From UBA11986 sp963734955 (GTDB taxonomy: Bacteria; Bacteroidota; Ignavibacteria; UBA10030; UBA6906): 64,000 nt of DNA. Location: NCBI GenBank assembly GCA_963734955.1, contig CAVTJO010000014.1, positions 62,001-126,000 on the forward strand, read 5' to 3'. The position numbers and the translations under genes were made by a program. The notes under the pieces are model-generated. The model saw nothing but the letters and a program-made list of their open reading frames with translations. It was not told where the DNA came from and did no database searches. Shown piece by piece: positions 35,466 through 44,714 of the stretch; the stretch's first letter is position 1; each line of letters begins with the position of its first letter.

Positions 35466-37910
35466 TCACTTCCCACCTCCAGAACCCGGGCCTGATCCAT
35501 TTGCAATTGCGGCGAGAGCCTGATCAATGGCTTTCTTCACCTCCTCGTCATTTTCCACCAGCTTCCGTTGCTCAAGTACGTCTCGCGTCTTCGGATCTCT
35601 CCAGGATGCTAGACCGTCGATGGCGGCCTTGCGAACCGAGGGGACCCCATCACTTACAAGTACCACCAGACGTGCTCTGGCGTCAGGGCTGTTCCTCCCA
35701 AGATCGCCGAGCAACTGCACCGACCGTTTCCGAATGTCGTTAGGGATGTCTTGGGCACTGTACGTCAGCGCGTACGGAATCGCCCGGGTATCGTTTGCAT
35801 CCAACATCACGTCCAGCGCCGTGCGACGGACAATATTTCTATATGACTGCATCCCCACATACCTGGCGGCAAGGTCAAACGCCCGGGTTGAATCAACTAT
35901 GACAAGCGTTCTCATGCATGAGCAAAGCACCAGAAGGCTCGAGTCAGTTGCTGCCGATTGCATCACAAGATCCGCGACATCCCTGGTGGGAAAGTGCGAC
36001 AGGCCGGAAATCGCAGATGCCCGGACGGATGAGTGCACGTCCTTGCTGGCTGCGATGAGTGTCTTCTTCACTTCGGGGTTGTCGGAAGAAATCAGCGAGA
36101 GCAGGGCCTGGTCGCGCACGGCCCAGAAACCGTCGTGCAGTGCTGCATTGCACAGCGCAGCACACGTCACCATGTCGCCATTGTTGTCCTTGAGGCGCTT
36201 TGCTGCGTCAATTCTATCTACGATATCAGGCGCGTGGCCCAGGAGATAGAGATTCTCCTCCTTGCTGCGCTCCATGTGAAATGTTGCGAGGATATTCTTT
36301 CCCTTGTCCACGATCACCATGAGCGGTCGTTCGGGCAACGGAATATCGACGTGTTGCACCTGCTGTTCAATGAAGGTCGAAGTGGTGTGCACCCCACCCG
36401 CGGTGGTGCATTCAATCAGCAATGGAAACCTGAACACGCCCGTAAGGCTGTCCAGAGTCTGTGTCTGTGTGAACTCGAGCCGGAGAATCTTGGAGTCATC
36501 ATCCCAGGTTCTCGCCACATCCACGTCCGGGTGGCCCGCCTTGTACACCCATTGCTGGAAGAACCAGCTGAGGTTCTGCCCCGTTGCATCTTCAACCGCG
36601 AGCATGAATTCATGCGAGTCGACATTCCTGAATGCAAATCGGTGCGCATAGTACTGAATGGCGCTCCAGAATTCCTGGTCGCCAAGAATGGTGCGGAGCA
36701 TGTGCAACACCCAACACCCTTTTGAATAGACATTGGCTGTATATCCATCCTTGCCAACCAGCGGACGACGCCCTTGAGCAGCCTCAGTGTTGAGAACGCC
36801 TGAAGCTTGCTGCTCAAGATCATAGTGGAAGTAATCCTCTCCCTTTTCGTGTTCCTTGAACAGTGCCTCGAAATAGTTGGCAAACCCTTCATGCAGCCAG
36901 AGATGATTCCAGTCCCTGCTTGTCACCAGGTCACCCCACCATTGGTGTGCCAGCTCATGCGCAACCACATCGTCACTGGTGAAGTCGACGGCTGCGCGGG
37001 CATCGAGAAGGTAGCCGTCATCGTTTAGCGTTACCGCGGAGGTATTCTCCATCCCACCCCACATGAAATTGGAAATCCAGATCTGCGCGTATTTCTCCCA
37101 TGGATATGGGACTCCAATCTTCTCCTGGAAAAATTTCATCGCAGCAGACGTCTTGGCCAGGCTGCGCACGCCATCATCCACCCTGTCCTTGTACACGTAG
37201 TACTCAAGCGGTAGTGAACCACAATGGTCCTGAACGACCTCGTATTCACCGGCGGCAATCATGATGAGGTACGAGGAATGGGGCTTCGATTCCGTCCAGT
37301 GAAACGTCCTGGTCTTTCGTTTTGCGTCATGCGATGAGTATATGAGTTTCCCGTTGGAAAGCAGGACATACGATTCGGGCACCGTGGCGATCACTTCCGA
37401 AGTGGCCTTGTCGTTCGGATAGTCATAGCAGGGAAACCAAAAGTGGTTGTCCGTGTCTTCTCCCTGCGACCATATCTGTCGGCGGCGGGTTGGATCGGTA
37501 CTGTCCGGCTGGATAAAATAGAGGCCGGCTTTGGGTCTGCATGAATACCGGATGGAAATGGTGCCTGTATCTTCAAGCCCGGGTGGGGGATCGAAGTATA
37601 CTGCCAGCTGTGGAGAACGGTTGGTGAACCGCAACGCATGGCCTGAACGCGACACGGACGTGATCGTCATGTCTCCCGCATCCAGCACCAGTGAGTCCAA
37701 TCTTGCCGTGAGTGGAGTAAATGTTATCGAAGTCGTGCCATCCACTTGCTTCTCGACCTCATCGAAGCCCACAACGATCTTATAGTGGACGACATGATAC
37801 GTCCTGCTCCGTCGCTCGAGGGAATTCCCCGGGAACAGCACCTGCGCAGAGACGTTAAACGTGAGGAAGAGAAGCAATGCAAAACCTATACACCGGATCA
37901 GTCTGTCCAC
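35466..37910 (-). CDS. M1-family metallopeptidase with C-terminal HEAT-like repeats
   Basis: The 814-residue protein has a signal peptide ending FNVSAQ and an N-terminal beta-domain. Its catalytic domain has GGMEN at 285-289 and the zinc motif HELAH at 318-322 with the third ligand Glu341 in LWLHEGFANYFEALF. After about residue 560 there are helical repeats of about 30 residues (VRDQALLSLISSDNPEVKKTL, VRASAISGLSHFP), like HEAT repeats. It is an exported aminopeptidase. It lacks the sorting domain and ends in Gly-rich residues. A terminator lies between it and the upstream TPR gene, so it may have its own promoter. Confidence 0.9.
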   Translation of the reverse strand: MDRLIRCIGFALLLFLTFNVSAQVLFPGNSLERRSRTYHVVHYKIVVGFDEVEKQVDGTTSITFTPLTARLDSLVLDAGDMTITSVSRSGHALRFTNRSPQLAVYFDPPPGLEDTGTISIRYSCRPKAGLYFIQPDSTDPTRRRQIWSQGEDTDNHFWFPCYDYPNDKATSEVIATVPESYVLLSNGKLIYSSHDAKRKTRTFHWTESKPHSSYLIMIAAGEYEVVQDHCGSLPLEYYVYKDRVDDGVRSLAKTSAAMKFFQEKIGVPYPWEKYAQIWISNFMWGGMENTSAVTLNDDGYLLDARAAVDFTSDDVVAHELAHQWWGDLVTSRDWNHLWLHEGFANYFEALFKEHEKGEDYFHYDLEQQASGVLNTEAAQGRRPLVGKDGYTANVYSKGCWVLHMLRTILGDQEFWSAIQYYAHRFAFRNVDSHEFMLAVEDATGQNLSWFFQQWVYKAGHPDVDVARTWDDDSKILRLEFTQTQTLDSLTGVFRFPLLIECTTAGGVHTTSTFIEQQVQHVDIPLPERPLMVIVDKGKNILATFHMERSKEENLYLLGHAPDIVDRIDAAKRLKDNNGDMVTCAALCNAALHDGFWAVRDQALLSLISSDNPEVKKTLIAASKDVHSSVRASAISGLSHFPTRDVADLVMQSAATDSSLLVLCSCMRTLVIVDSTRAFDLAARYVGMQSYRNIVRRTALDVMLDANDTRAIPYALTYSAQDIPNDIRKRSVQLLGDLGRNSPDARARLVVLVSDGVPSVRKAAIDGLASWRDPKTRDVLEQRKLVENDEEVKKAIDQALAAIANGSGPGSGGGK

Positions 37911-37929
37911 AGTTCCTCCAAACAGGAAA

Positions 37930-37955
37930 GCCGTTCTGGACGACGACAGAACGGC
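37930..37955 (-). terminator. Rho-independent-type terminator after the TPR gene
   Basis: GCCGTTCTG and CAGAACGGC form a nine-pair stem with an eight-base loop, followed on the minus strand by TTTCCTGTTT. It lies between the TPR gene and the M1 peptidase gene and would end the transcript of the TonB/PstS/TPR genes. Confidence 0.55.
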
Positions 37956-37984
37956 CTTGGTATCACACGAGCACCGGCGCTACG

Positions 37985-39802
37985 TCAGCAGCCGTAATGC
38001 TCCATTTCTTTCTTGGCATCTTCGTTTCTCGGATCGAGCTTCAGCACTTTCTTCCATTCCGCGCATGCGTCCGCCCTCAGTTTCTCATTTGCAGCATCAT
38101 CGCCCGGAATTCGCGACCGGATAAGAGCTTCTCCACGCCAGAAATGACCCTGGGCGCTATTGGGATCCTTTTCCACGCAGGTGGTGAAATGTTTCAGTGC
38201 TTCGTCATTCTTCTTCCTGTTCTCTTCCTCGGTGTCCTTCGGGTCGAGTGTCTGGAGGATGCATTGACCCCATGAGAGATGGGTGTTCGCATCATCAGCA
38301 CCAACGGACTGTGCTTTTCGGAATGCATCAATCGCCTTCCCATATTGTTTCTTTTGCATATACAAGGATCCGAGCAGCTTCTGTGCCTCTCCATAAACGC
38401 CCTTGTTCTTGTCGATCTGGTCTCCGATAAGCCTTACAACTTCGAGGTACTGTGCTTCTGCCATGTCCAACGAATCGGCTTGCAGGTAGTAGCGGGCGAG
38501 CCACAGCCGGCCCTGAAGGAAATCCCCCTTCAGCTCAATGGACTTGACGAACAACTCACGGGCGCGCTGCAGATTGAGATTCGATGGTTGAAGGTAGGTG
38601 ATGCCCGCATTGATATACGAGCTCAGGGATCTCGGATCGCACGCAACTTTTTTCTCGAACATCACGGCCGCCTTGACGTATTCCTGTCGTTTCATGTACA
38701 ACGAACCAAGCGGAAAGTAGATATCACAGTTGGTCGAGTCTGTTGCCCATGCCTTTTGAAATGCGTCCATCGCATCAGCATCCATCCCGGCTCCGTAATA
38801 TGCCCGCCCGAGCATGATATAGTCTTCTTGCTTGATTGCATTGCGGCGGCGCAGTGAACCGAACGCATCAAGAGCCTCCTTGTTCTCCCGGTTCTCGACG
38901 AGCGAATGAGCCAGAATTCTCCAGATGTCCGTGTTGGATGAATCCAATGTCAGCGAAGTCTTTGCTGCCGGAGCCGCCTCAGCAAAGTCACCCGCCCCGA
39001 ATAATGCCTGGGCGTAGAGGGATGACCCTTCAACATCCTTGGGGCTCAACTTGACCAGCCTGTTTAATGGAGGAACGGCCAGCTTAAACAGCTTGGCCCG
39101 GACGAGGATGTTGCCATGTTCGAGGTAAGGGGAGGGATTCGTGGAATCAATCTGCTCTGCCACAACGTACGCTTTCACTGCATCCGTGTATTGTCGATTC
39201 TGCTCAAATGCACGGGCTACCTTCAGTGCCAGACCAAGATTCTTGGGCTCCCGCTTGAGTGCCTCTTCGTAATTGGAAATCGCGAGCGGCTTGACTCCGA
39301 TCCTTAAGTACGCGTCGCCGAGAGAAGCGTAAATCCACGCGTTATCAGGCATACATTCTTTTGCCCGTGTCAACTGCACAATCGCCGGATCGGTGGAGTC
39401 CACGGCAACAAGCGCCTTACCGTAGAGGTATGAAACCTCGCAGTCTTTTGGCGCCTGCTTTGCTGCTACCCGGAGCATGTCAAGTGCGTCCTTATTATCC
39501 TTCTTCTCAGTAAACGCCTTTGCCAGCGTTTTCATCACGTCGACATTTTCATCATCCAGCTTGTAGGAAGCCTGAAGATATTTTACGGCATCATCGAGCT
39601 TGTGGCGGGCAAACGAGATGGCACCGAGGTAGTAATTCGATTCCGCAAGCTTCTGACCTGCCTTCACGGCGTCCTGAAATGACGAGAATGCCGCCGATGT
39701 GTCCCCTGCACTCAACGATGCTCTAGCCTTGTTATAGATGTCCTGCGCATCCAGAACCTGCGTTGCAGCTACGAGGAGAAATCCGACAAGAACGGGTTTC
39801 AT
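37985..39802 (-). CDS. Exported tetratricopeptide-repeat protein
   Basis: The 605-residue protein has a short signal peptide (MKPVLVGFLLVAATQVLDAQ) and about 14 TPR units over its whole length (for example ALKREPKNLGLALKVARAF, AQALFGAGDFAEAAPAAKTS, AYYGAGMDADAMDAFQKAW). It ends at a double-helix segment DPRNEDAKKEMEHYGC. TPR arrays scaffold protein complexes. It follows the PstS-like gene by three bases and forms the end of the ExbD/TonB/PstS/TPR series. This combination recurs in Bacteroidetes-type genomes, where its joint role is not established. Confidence 0.8.
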   Translation of the reverse strand: MKPVLVGFLLVAATQVLDAQDIYNKARASLSAGDTSAAFSSFQDAVKAGQKLAESNYYLGAISFARHKLDDAVKYLQASYKLDDENVDVMKTLAKAFTEKKDNKDALDMLRVAAKQAPKDCEVSYLYGKALVAVDSTDPAIVQLTRAKECMPDNAWIYASLGDAYLRIGVKPLAISNYEEALKREPKNLGLALKVARAFEQNRQYTDAVKAYVVAEQIDSTNPSPYLEHGNILVRAKLFKLAVPPLNRLVKLSPKDVEGSSLYAQALFGAGDFAEAAPAAKTSLTLDSSNTDIWRILAHSLVENRENKEALDAFGSLRRRNAIKQEDYIMLGRAYYGAGMDADAMDAFQKAWATDSTNCDIYFPLGSLYMKRQEYVKAAVMFEKKVACDPRSLSSYINAGITYLQPSNLNLQRARELFVKSIELKGDFLQGRLWLARYYLQADSLDMAEAQYLEVVRLIGDQIDKNKGVYGEAQKLLGSLYMQKKQYGKAIDAFRKAQSVGADDANTHLSWGQCILQTLDPKDTEEENRKKNDEALKHFTTCVEKDPNSAQGHFWRGEALIRSRIPGDDAANEKLRADACAEWKKVLKLDPRNEDAKKEMEHYGC

Positions 39803-39805
39803 TGG

Positions 39806-40732
39806 CTATTGTACCTTCTCTGATGTGAGATTACCAATACGGACGGGCATGGTTGCCGGGACAAGCTTATGGTTGACAAAAATTTGCTGCCCTCTGCTTT
39901 CTTTCACATACGCAATGAACCCGTAGCCGACGTCTCTGTGTACCTCCCGAGTGTACATGTACACTTCTCTCGTGATCGGATAGTAACGCCGAAGGATATG
40001 GGCCTGCGCGGGGCTGAAGAATTGTCCCGGCACAAGCGATGTGTCCGGTTGGTAATTGCCACCGCCAATCCTGCATTCCCTGATACCTTCTTCATGACCT
40101 TCCAGCCAACTCACCCCGACAAGACCAATACCATTCGGATTCTTTGCCACTTCTTCGATGAGCTTGTCGCTGGACTTGATCCGCGTTATTGTCAAGCCAA
40201 ATGGCTTCCCTTTCAAAATTGCTGCCTTGAACACCTCGTCCGTGCTGGAATTGATGTCTCCCACGTAGGCATCGATCAACGATCTCGTTTTCGGGTTCCA
40301 TTGCGTCCGGGCACCACTGAAAATGCTATCGAGCTCAGTTACCCGAAGTGTGGTATCCTGTCGCTGCATATTGACGATGACGGCGACGGCATCCAGAGCA
40401 ACTTTGAATCCCTCATATTGAATGTCCGATTTCTTGAGGTAGTCGAGTTCCTCCTTGTTGAACGGCCTCGCCATAGTGATGACACGGATACTATCGTTGA
40501 CAAAATCCACCACCGCTTCCCGGGCTTCCACTGACCTGAGATTGATGGTCCCCTCGGGATATGTGTTATGGAAATCTTCTGCCTGGATTTTCATCACTGG
40601 CAGCAGCGATTCATCACACCCGATGGTCACAGTCCCCTTCGTTGTGCTAACCGTCGGCTGTTGCCGGCAAGACACAAGCATCAGAGCAATCAGCGAGACG
40701 ATCCACGCAACACTCAAAAGTCTTGTTCGCAT
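39806..40732 (-). CDS. PstS-like substrate-binding lipoprotein
   Basis: The 308-residue protein has a lipoprotein signal with lipobox LMLVSC (Cys22). It has features of the phosphate-type periplasmic binding fold: a start KGTVTIGCDESLLPVMKIQAEDF, DAVAVIVNMQ, IFSGARTQWN, and the late IGLVGVSWLEGHEEG. No permease or ATPase gene is near, so it is not a usual ABC transporter component. It sits in the TonB/ExbD/TPR cluster. Phosphate binding is not shown by the sequence alone. Confidence 0.75.
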   Translation of the reverse strand: MRTRLLSVAWIVSLIALMLVSCRQQPTVSTTKGTVTIGCDESLLPVMKIQAEDFHNTYPEGTINLRSVEAREAVVDFVNDSIRVITMARPFNKEELDYLKKSDIQYEGFKVALDAVAVIVNMQRQDTTLRVTELDSIFSGARTQWNPKTRSLIDAYVGDINSSTDEVFKAAILKGKPFGLTITRIKSSDKLIEEVAKNPNGIGLVGVSWLEGHEEGIRECRIGGGNYQPDTSLVPGQFFSPAQAHILRRYYPITREVYMYTREVHRDVGYGFIAYVKESRGQQIFVNHKLVPATMPVRIGNLTSEKVQ

Positions 40733-40735
40733 TGT

Positions 40736-40927
40736 TTATGCCCGTCTAAAGTATGCTATCGCGAACCTGTACGCCCCGTACAGAAAAACGACAATACCTA
40801 TGAGGATCCCGTATTGGTCCGGGAAATTCCTTGGGACGAGGATTCCTGCCATTACGAGACCGCCAACCACCATCGCAAGTCCGGAAATCGTGAGGATCAC
40901 ATATCTGAGAACTACCGGGTAGTTCAT
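40736..40927 (-). CDS. Small two-helix membrane protein
   Basis: The 63-residue protein is predicted to have two membrane helices (VILTISGLAMVVGGLVMAGIL and IVVFLYGAYRFAIAYF) with a basic end. ATG 40927 has GAGGAGGG upstream. It starts just after a terminator-like hairpin and is three bases upstream of the PstS-like gene. It is short and hydrophobic and conserved only in position as far as can be judged; no family is recognised. Confidence 0.6.
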   Translation of the reverse strand: MNYPVVLRYVILTISGLAMVVGGLVMAGILVPRNFPDQYGILIGIVVFLYGAYRFAIAYFRRA

Positions 40928-40948
40928 ATACCCTCCTCTTCCTTGCTC

Positions 40949-40977
40949 AAAAGGGAAGGTGATATTCCAACCTTCCC
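40949..40977 (-). terminator. Terminator-like hairpin between tonB and the PstS segment
   Basis: GGGAAGGT and ACCTTCCC form a perfect eight-pair stem with a nine-base loop followed by TTTT on the minus strand. It follows tonB and precedes the two-helix gene, so it may end the ExbB/ExbD/TonB transcript or act as an attenuator for the genes after it. Confidence 0.55.
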
Positions 40978-41083
40978 TCCTGCCCATCCAATGAGCTGCC
41001 TCCTGAAGCTGACTCGACACAGGGACTTCGAATCCCAATCAAGACAGACGAAGGCCCCACGACGTTCAACCGTGGATCCAGCT

Positions 41084-41827
41084 TTACTTCTTGTCTGTCA
41101 GCTTAAACCGAAACGGGAACGACACCCACACCGCAACAGGACCATTGTTCATATATGCCGGTGTGAACACAAACTGCTTCGCCGCGTCGATGGCCGGCTG
41201 ATCGAAGATCTCGGCATCACTCTTAAGCACAACCACCTGTTTCACTTTGCCCTCCTTGTCGACCCAGATCTTCACGGTGACTTTTCCCTCGAGGCCTGCC
41301 CGCATGGCAAGCTCAGGATACTTCGGCTCGACTTTTTTGACAATCTGCGGCTCCTTCTCGTACGGAACGAAATCGGCAGGCGGACCTTCGTCTTCGATCT
41401 TTATGTCCTGCTCCACCGCAACGCCGGCGTTACCTGCTCCCTCACTGATCGGTGAAACCACCTGGCTCATCTCGGTCTGTGTGGCAATAGTCTGCTCGGG
41501 GCTTACCTCCGCATCCGGGACTGGAACAGGAGCCCCGACTGTGGGCTTGGCCACCGGGGCTGATACTGCAACCGGAGGAGGCGTATTCATGCTTTGTATC
41601 GATGGGGGTGGACCGAGGTCACTGTACTTCATCACATGCACCATGCGAGTGGGTGGCTCCTCCTGATTCAGGAGCTCGACCAAATAGTAGCCACCGAGAA
41701 TCACAGCGTGGATTGCAACTGCAATCCCCATCGCAATCGAGAAGTACTTTTGGTAGGCCTGTTTAAGCTCTACCGCTCCGTACTTCACCCGACGCTCGAA
41801 TCCTCCCGTCAATGTCGCTTCTGCCAT
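41084..41827 (-). CDS. TonB-family energy transducer
   Basis: The 247-residue protein has a single N-terminal membrane helix (about 30-50), a long Pro/Ala-rich periplasmic linker, and the C-terminal TonB domain with PKYPELAMRAGLEGKVTVKI and PAIDAAKQFVFTPAYMNNGP. TonB passes energy from the ExbB-ExbD complex to outer-membrane receptors. The gene follows three exbD genes, 33 bases after the last. Confidence 0.9.
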   Translation of the reverse strand: MAEATLTGGFERRVKYGAVELKQAYQKYFSIAMGIAVAIHAVILGGYYLVELLNQEEPPTRMVHVMKYSDLGPPPSIQSMNTPPPVAVSAPVAKPTVGAPVPVPDAEVSPEQTIATQTEMSQVVSPISEGAGNAGVAVEQDIKIEDEGPPADFVPYEKEPQIVKKVEPKYPELAMRAGLEGKVTVKIWVDKEGKVKQVVVLKSDAEIFDQPAIDAAKQFVFTPAYMNNGPVAVWVSFPFRFKLTDKK

Positions 41828-41860
41828 GATTGCTCTCCCTTCAAAATGTAGTTGCTCGGA

Positions 41861-42361
41861 TTATGATTGAACCTTTGCAATCAGTGCCTTGTCCTTGTCA
41901 AGCATCGGGGCAAGGCTGAAACGTGTGATGTTCGCCAGGTTCAACTCATCCATGATATCGACCATCATCTTGTACTTGCCCTTCCGGTCCACTTTCACGA
42001 GTGTGACAAGCTTCGGGTTCCCGGCAATCTGCTCGCGCAGGAACTTCCTCATGTTGGCTTGCTCAAGTTTTTGAGGAGCCTTGATCCCGATGGACCAGTA
42101 CATCTTCCCGGCCTCATCGATCAGCAAGGTGAGGAGATTCGACTCTGCAATTTCGACCTTCACCTCTTGATCAGGGGGAAGGTTAATCTCCATGGTTTGT
42201 GGCCGCGTCATCGACGTGGTGAGCATGAAAAATGTCAACAACAGGAAGGCAACGTCCACGAGGGGCGTCATGTCGATGCGGATACCAAGCCTTCGACCCT
42301 TCTTCCGTTTCTTCTTCCCATGCGATCTGGGTTCAGGAGCTCCTCCTCCACCACCTGCCAT
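41861..42361 (-). CDS. exbD: ExbD/TolR-family protein 1
   Basis: The 166-residue protein has a basic N-terminus (KKRKKGRRLGIRID), a single membrane helix with the conserved acidic residue in MTPLVDVAFLLLTFFMLTTS, and a periplasmic domain ending in ITRFSLAPMLDKDKALIAK. With a TolQ/ExbB partner it forms the proton-driven motor. It is closely similar to the next protein upstream (42408-42899), a recent duplication. An unusual insertion YWSIGIKAPQKLEQANMRKF lies in the periplasmic part of both. Confidence 0.9.
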   Translation of the reverse strand: MAGGGGGAPEPRSHGKKKRKKGRRLGIRIDMTPLVDVAFLLLTFFMLTTSMTRPQTMEINLPPDQEVKVEIAESNLLTLLIDEAGKMYWSIGIKAPQKLEQANMRKFLREQIAGNPKLVTLVKVDRKGKYKMMVDIMDELNLANITRFSLAPMLDKDKALIAKVQS

Positions 42362-42407
42362 AGCTATATCCTCCTATCTGAAATTTACATTCTCTGCTGT
42401 AATAGAT

Positions 42408-42899
42408 TCATACTTGAGCCTTCGCAATCATCCCGCGGTCGGCGTCGAGGAGTGGCGCCAGACTTAACCGTGTAATGTTGGCAAGACTTAATTCGTCCAT
42501 AATGTTCACAAGCGTCTGGTATGTCCCCTTGCGATCAACCTTGACGAGAGCTATGATTCTCGGGTTCTCAGTCAAACGCTCTCGCAGCAAGCTCCGCAGG
42601 TTGACAAGTTCGATCTTCCTGGGCGACTGCATGCCGATTGCCCAGTAAATTCCTCCGTGTTCGTCAACCAGCAGGTTCAACAAATTCCGTTCCGGAACCG
42701 GGACTGTCACCCCGCTGTCAGGCGGAATATTGATCTCCTTCGTCTGCGGCCGCGTCATTGACGTGGTCAGCATGAAAAATGTAAGCAGCAAAAACGCCAC
42801 GTCAACGAGAGGTGTCATGTCAACGCGGACGCCGACTCGCCGATTTCTTGCCGGTCGTGCATCTTCTTGCACTCTTGAAGTTGCTTCACCACCTGTCAT
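42408..42899 (-). CDS. exbD: ExbD/TolR-family protein 2
   Basis: The 163-residue protein shares the MTPLVDVAFLLLTFFMLTTS membrane segment and the YWAIGMQSPRKIELVNLRS insertion with protein 1, and ends SLAPLLDADRGMIAKAQV. The similarity holds over the full length, so the two are tandem duplicates. It is 46 bases upstream of protein 1. Confidence 0.9.
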   Translation of the reverse strand: MTGGEATSRVQEDARPARNRRVGVRVDMTPLVDVAFLLLTFFMLTTSMTRPQTKEINIPPDSGVTVPVPERNLLNLLVDEHGGIYWAIGMQSPRKIELVNLRSLLRERLTENPRIIALVKVDRKGTYQTLVNIMDELSLANITRLSLAPLLDADRGMIAKAQV

Positions 42900-42922
42900 G
42901 ACTGTACCCTCCTCTCGTTCAT

Positions 42923-43387
42923 TTACTTGGCATCGAGGTTCGTCACCAGGTTAAAACGTGTAATCTTCGTTTTCTGCAAAATGTCCATCACATCTTCGGC
43001 AAGGCCGTAGTCCGAGTCCTTGTCGCCCTTGATAACCGTCCGGAGCTTTGGATTTGCCGTTCGTGCCTGGATGAGCATATCAGCAAGCCGATCCTTGGGA
43101 ACTTCGATGCTCGCCTTCAACTCATTGTCCTTACCGAACAGCCTGCCACGCAGCCTCTGCGAATCAAGGCCGAGAAAAATGCGCCCGTCCTTGCTCAGCG
43201 TCAGTGTCATCACGTCCGACTCAGGCAGTTTGAACTGCGAGTGGGAAGATGGCAATTCAATCTGCACCTCTTCCGGTGGTTTGAATTGCGTCGTCAGCAT
43301 GAAGAATGTGAGGAGCAGAAACGCCACGTCAACCAACGGCGTCATGTCGATGAGCACGCCCTGACGTTTTGGTTTTATCTTTGGCAT
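42923..43387 (-). CDS. exbD: ExbD/TolR-family protein 3
   Basis: The 154-residue protein has a DMTPLVDVAFLLLTFFMLTT helix preceded by KPKRQGVLI. Its periplasmic domain differs from that of the other two and ends ITRFNLVTNLDAK. It is the first exbD after the TolQ/MotA-type gene (19 bases) and probably the ancestral partner. Conserved Asp in the membrane helix is intact. Confidence 0.9.
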   Translation of the reverse strand: MPKIKPKRQGVLIDMTPLVDVAFLLLTFFMLTTQFKPPEEVQIELPSSHSQFKLPESDVMTLTLSKDGRIFLGLDSQRLRGRLFGKDNELKASIEVPKDRLADMLIQARTANPKLRTVIKGDKDSDYGLAEDVMDILQKTKITRFNLVTNLDAK

Positions 43388-43406
43388 AATGCACCTGTTG
43401 TCAGAT

Positions 43407-44192
43407 TTAGCTGGTCTTGGAGTTCAGGATTTCCACAACATTGTAGCTCGCTTCGTCAATCATGTAGGTGAAGTTATCCACTTTCGTGACGAAGAAGTTG
43501 TAGAACACGATTCCAAGAATTGCAGCCGTCAGTCCGAGGGCCGTGTTAATCAATGCTTCGGAAATTCCAATCGAAAGCTGGATCGCATCGGGTGCACCAC
43601 CCTGGGCCGCAAGGGCGGTGAATGCACGGATCATCCCGATGACTGTGCCGAGCAGTCCAAACATGGTTGCAATTGATGCAATGGTCGAAAGGGCAATGAG
43701 GTTTCGTTCAAGGAGTGGTGTCTCAAGGCTGGTTGCCTCCTCGATCGCCCGTTTCGTTTCCGCCATTTTCTTCTCGGCGTCAAGAGTCTTTTCCTGCTGG
43801 ATGTCCTTGTACCGTGCCAGACCGGTGCGGATAATGTTCGCCGCCGAGCCACGCTGTGCATCGCAGGCCTTGATGGCATCATCGATCCGCCCGTTCATCA
43901 GATGAGACTGTACACCTTTCAGGAACATGGGGATGGGACCTTTGCCGTTGGCTTTTCGCAAGGAGAAGTATCGTTCAAACACGAGCGTGAGATCCATCAG
44001 CGTCAGCGTGATCAACACGGGGACAATGATGCCGCCGGTGTAGATTGTTCCAAGAAGGTTGCCCTTCAGGGGGACCAGTCTCGATTCGCCGTCTGCAAAG
44101 TTCGCAGGGTTACCGAGCACAAACATGTAGATAACGAGGGCAACTGCGGCCGTAATGACCACAACAGCGCCGAGAAAGACGGATTGTTTCAT
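43407..44192 (-). CDS. MotA/TolQ/ExbB proton channel family protein
   Basis: The 261-residue protein has an N-terminal helix (FLGAVVVITAAVALVIYMF), a second helix (IYTGGIIVPVLITLTLMDLTLVFERYFSL) and two C-terminal helices with the family motif LSTIASIATMFGLLGTVIGMIRAF and the last INTALGLTAAILGIVFYNFF. With ExbD it forms an ion-driven complex. ATG 44192 is chosen because AAAAGGAG lies eight bases upstream. The longer frame to 44264 has no ribosome site. It is followed by the three exbD genes and preceded by the STAS gene. Confidence 0.9.
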   Translation of the reverse strand: MKQSVFLGAVVVITAAVALVIYMFVLGNPANFADGESRLVPLKGNLLGTIYTGGIIVPVLITLTLMDLTLVFERYFSLRKANGKGPIPMFLKGVQSHLMNGRIDDAIKACDAQRGSAANIIRTGLARYKDIQQEKTLDAEKKMAETKRAIEEATSLETPLLERNLIALSTIASIATMFGLLGTVIGMIRAFTALAAQGGAPDAIQLSIGISEALINTALGLTAAILGIVFYNFFVTKVDNFTYMIDEASYNVVEILNSKTS

Positions 44193-44238
44193 TGATGCGC
44201 TCCTTTTGTTGATTGGGAAAAAAATGACGTATGTGTTT

Positions 44239-44586
44239 TCATTCTGCGAAACCCTTGACAGCATCGTCCCGCGTGTCGGCCACGTCGAACACCATGGTCA
44301 GCTTTGTAATCACAAAAATATTATTGATACTCTTGTTGATTCCGCACAATTTGACGTGACCCTTGTTCTTGGCGTACGTGGTATGTGCCTGCACAAGAAT
44401 GCCGATTGCCGTGCTGTTGAGATACGTAACCTTCGCCAGATCAATAATCAACTTCTTGTTGCCCTGCTCAACAAAATCAGCAACCGCATTTCGGAGTTCA
44501 TCGGTTTCCTCCCCCCCAACCAGCGAGCCTTTTACTTCGATTACGCCGATTTTTCCGCTTTGCAGGGTTGTCGTTTTAATTGCCAT
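44239..44586 (-). CDS. STAS-domain protein (anti-sigma factor antagonist-like)
   Basis: The 115-residue protein is a single STAS domain: IGVIEVKGSLVGGEETDELRN, NKKLIIDLAKVTYLNSTAIG, and a last helix after VFDVADTRDDAV. The Ser-Thr of LNSTAIG lies at the usual phosphorylation site of SpoIIAA-type antagonists. No anti-sigma kinase gene is adjacent. It is the first gene after the sigma-54 promoter element at 44700-44714 and precedes the TolQ/MotA-type gene by 46 bases. Confidence 0.8.
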   Translation of the reverse strand: MAIKTTTLQSGKIGVIEVKGSLVGGEETDELRNAVADFVEQGNKKLIIDLAKVTYLNSTAIGILVQAHTTYAKNKGHVKLCGINKSINNIFVITKLTMVFDVADTRDDAVKGFAE

Positions 44587-44699
44587 GGTGTCTCCTGGAA
44601 ACTGACCGTTACCTTATGTAATTGATGGGTGCCGCCAAGCAGAGCCGGCGTGGGTTATGCCCTTTGTGATTATTATCCAGTTCTCCGCGCGATTATCGG

Positions 44700-44714
44700 G
44701 CAAAGCTAATGCCA
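44700..44714 (-). promoter_or_regulatory. Sigma-54 (-24/-12) promoter element upstream of the STAS gene
   Basis: The minus strand reads TGGCATTAGCTTTGC. This matches the -24 box TGGCA and the -12 box TTGC with exact consensus spacing (TGGCAYR-N4-TTGC). Transcription would start about 12 bases downstream, leaving a leader of about 100 bases before the STAS start. Confidence 0.6.

Noticed and set aside
35527..36249. Long plus-strand frame opposite the M1 peptidase gene
   Set aside because: Composition rich in Ser/Arg and no motif; the opposite strand encodes a full peptidase with zinc site.
39869..40534. Plus-strand frame of 221 codons opposite the PstS-like gene
   Set aside because: Shadow of the minus-strand lipoprotein gene, which has a lipobox and family motifs.
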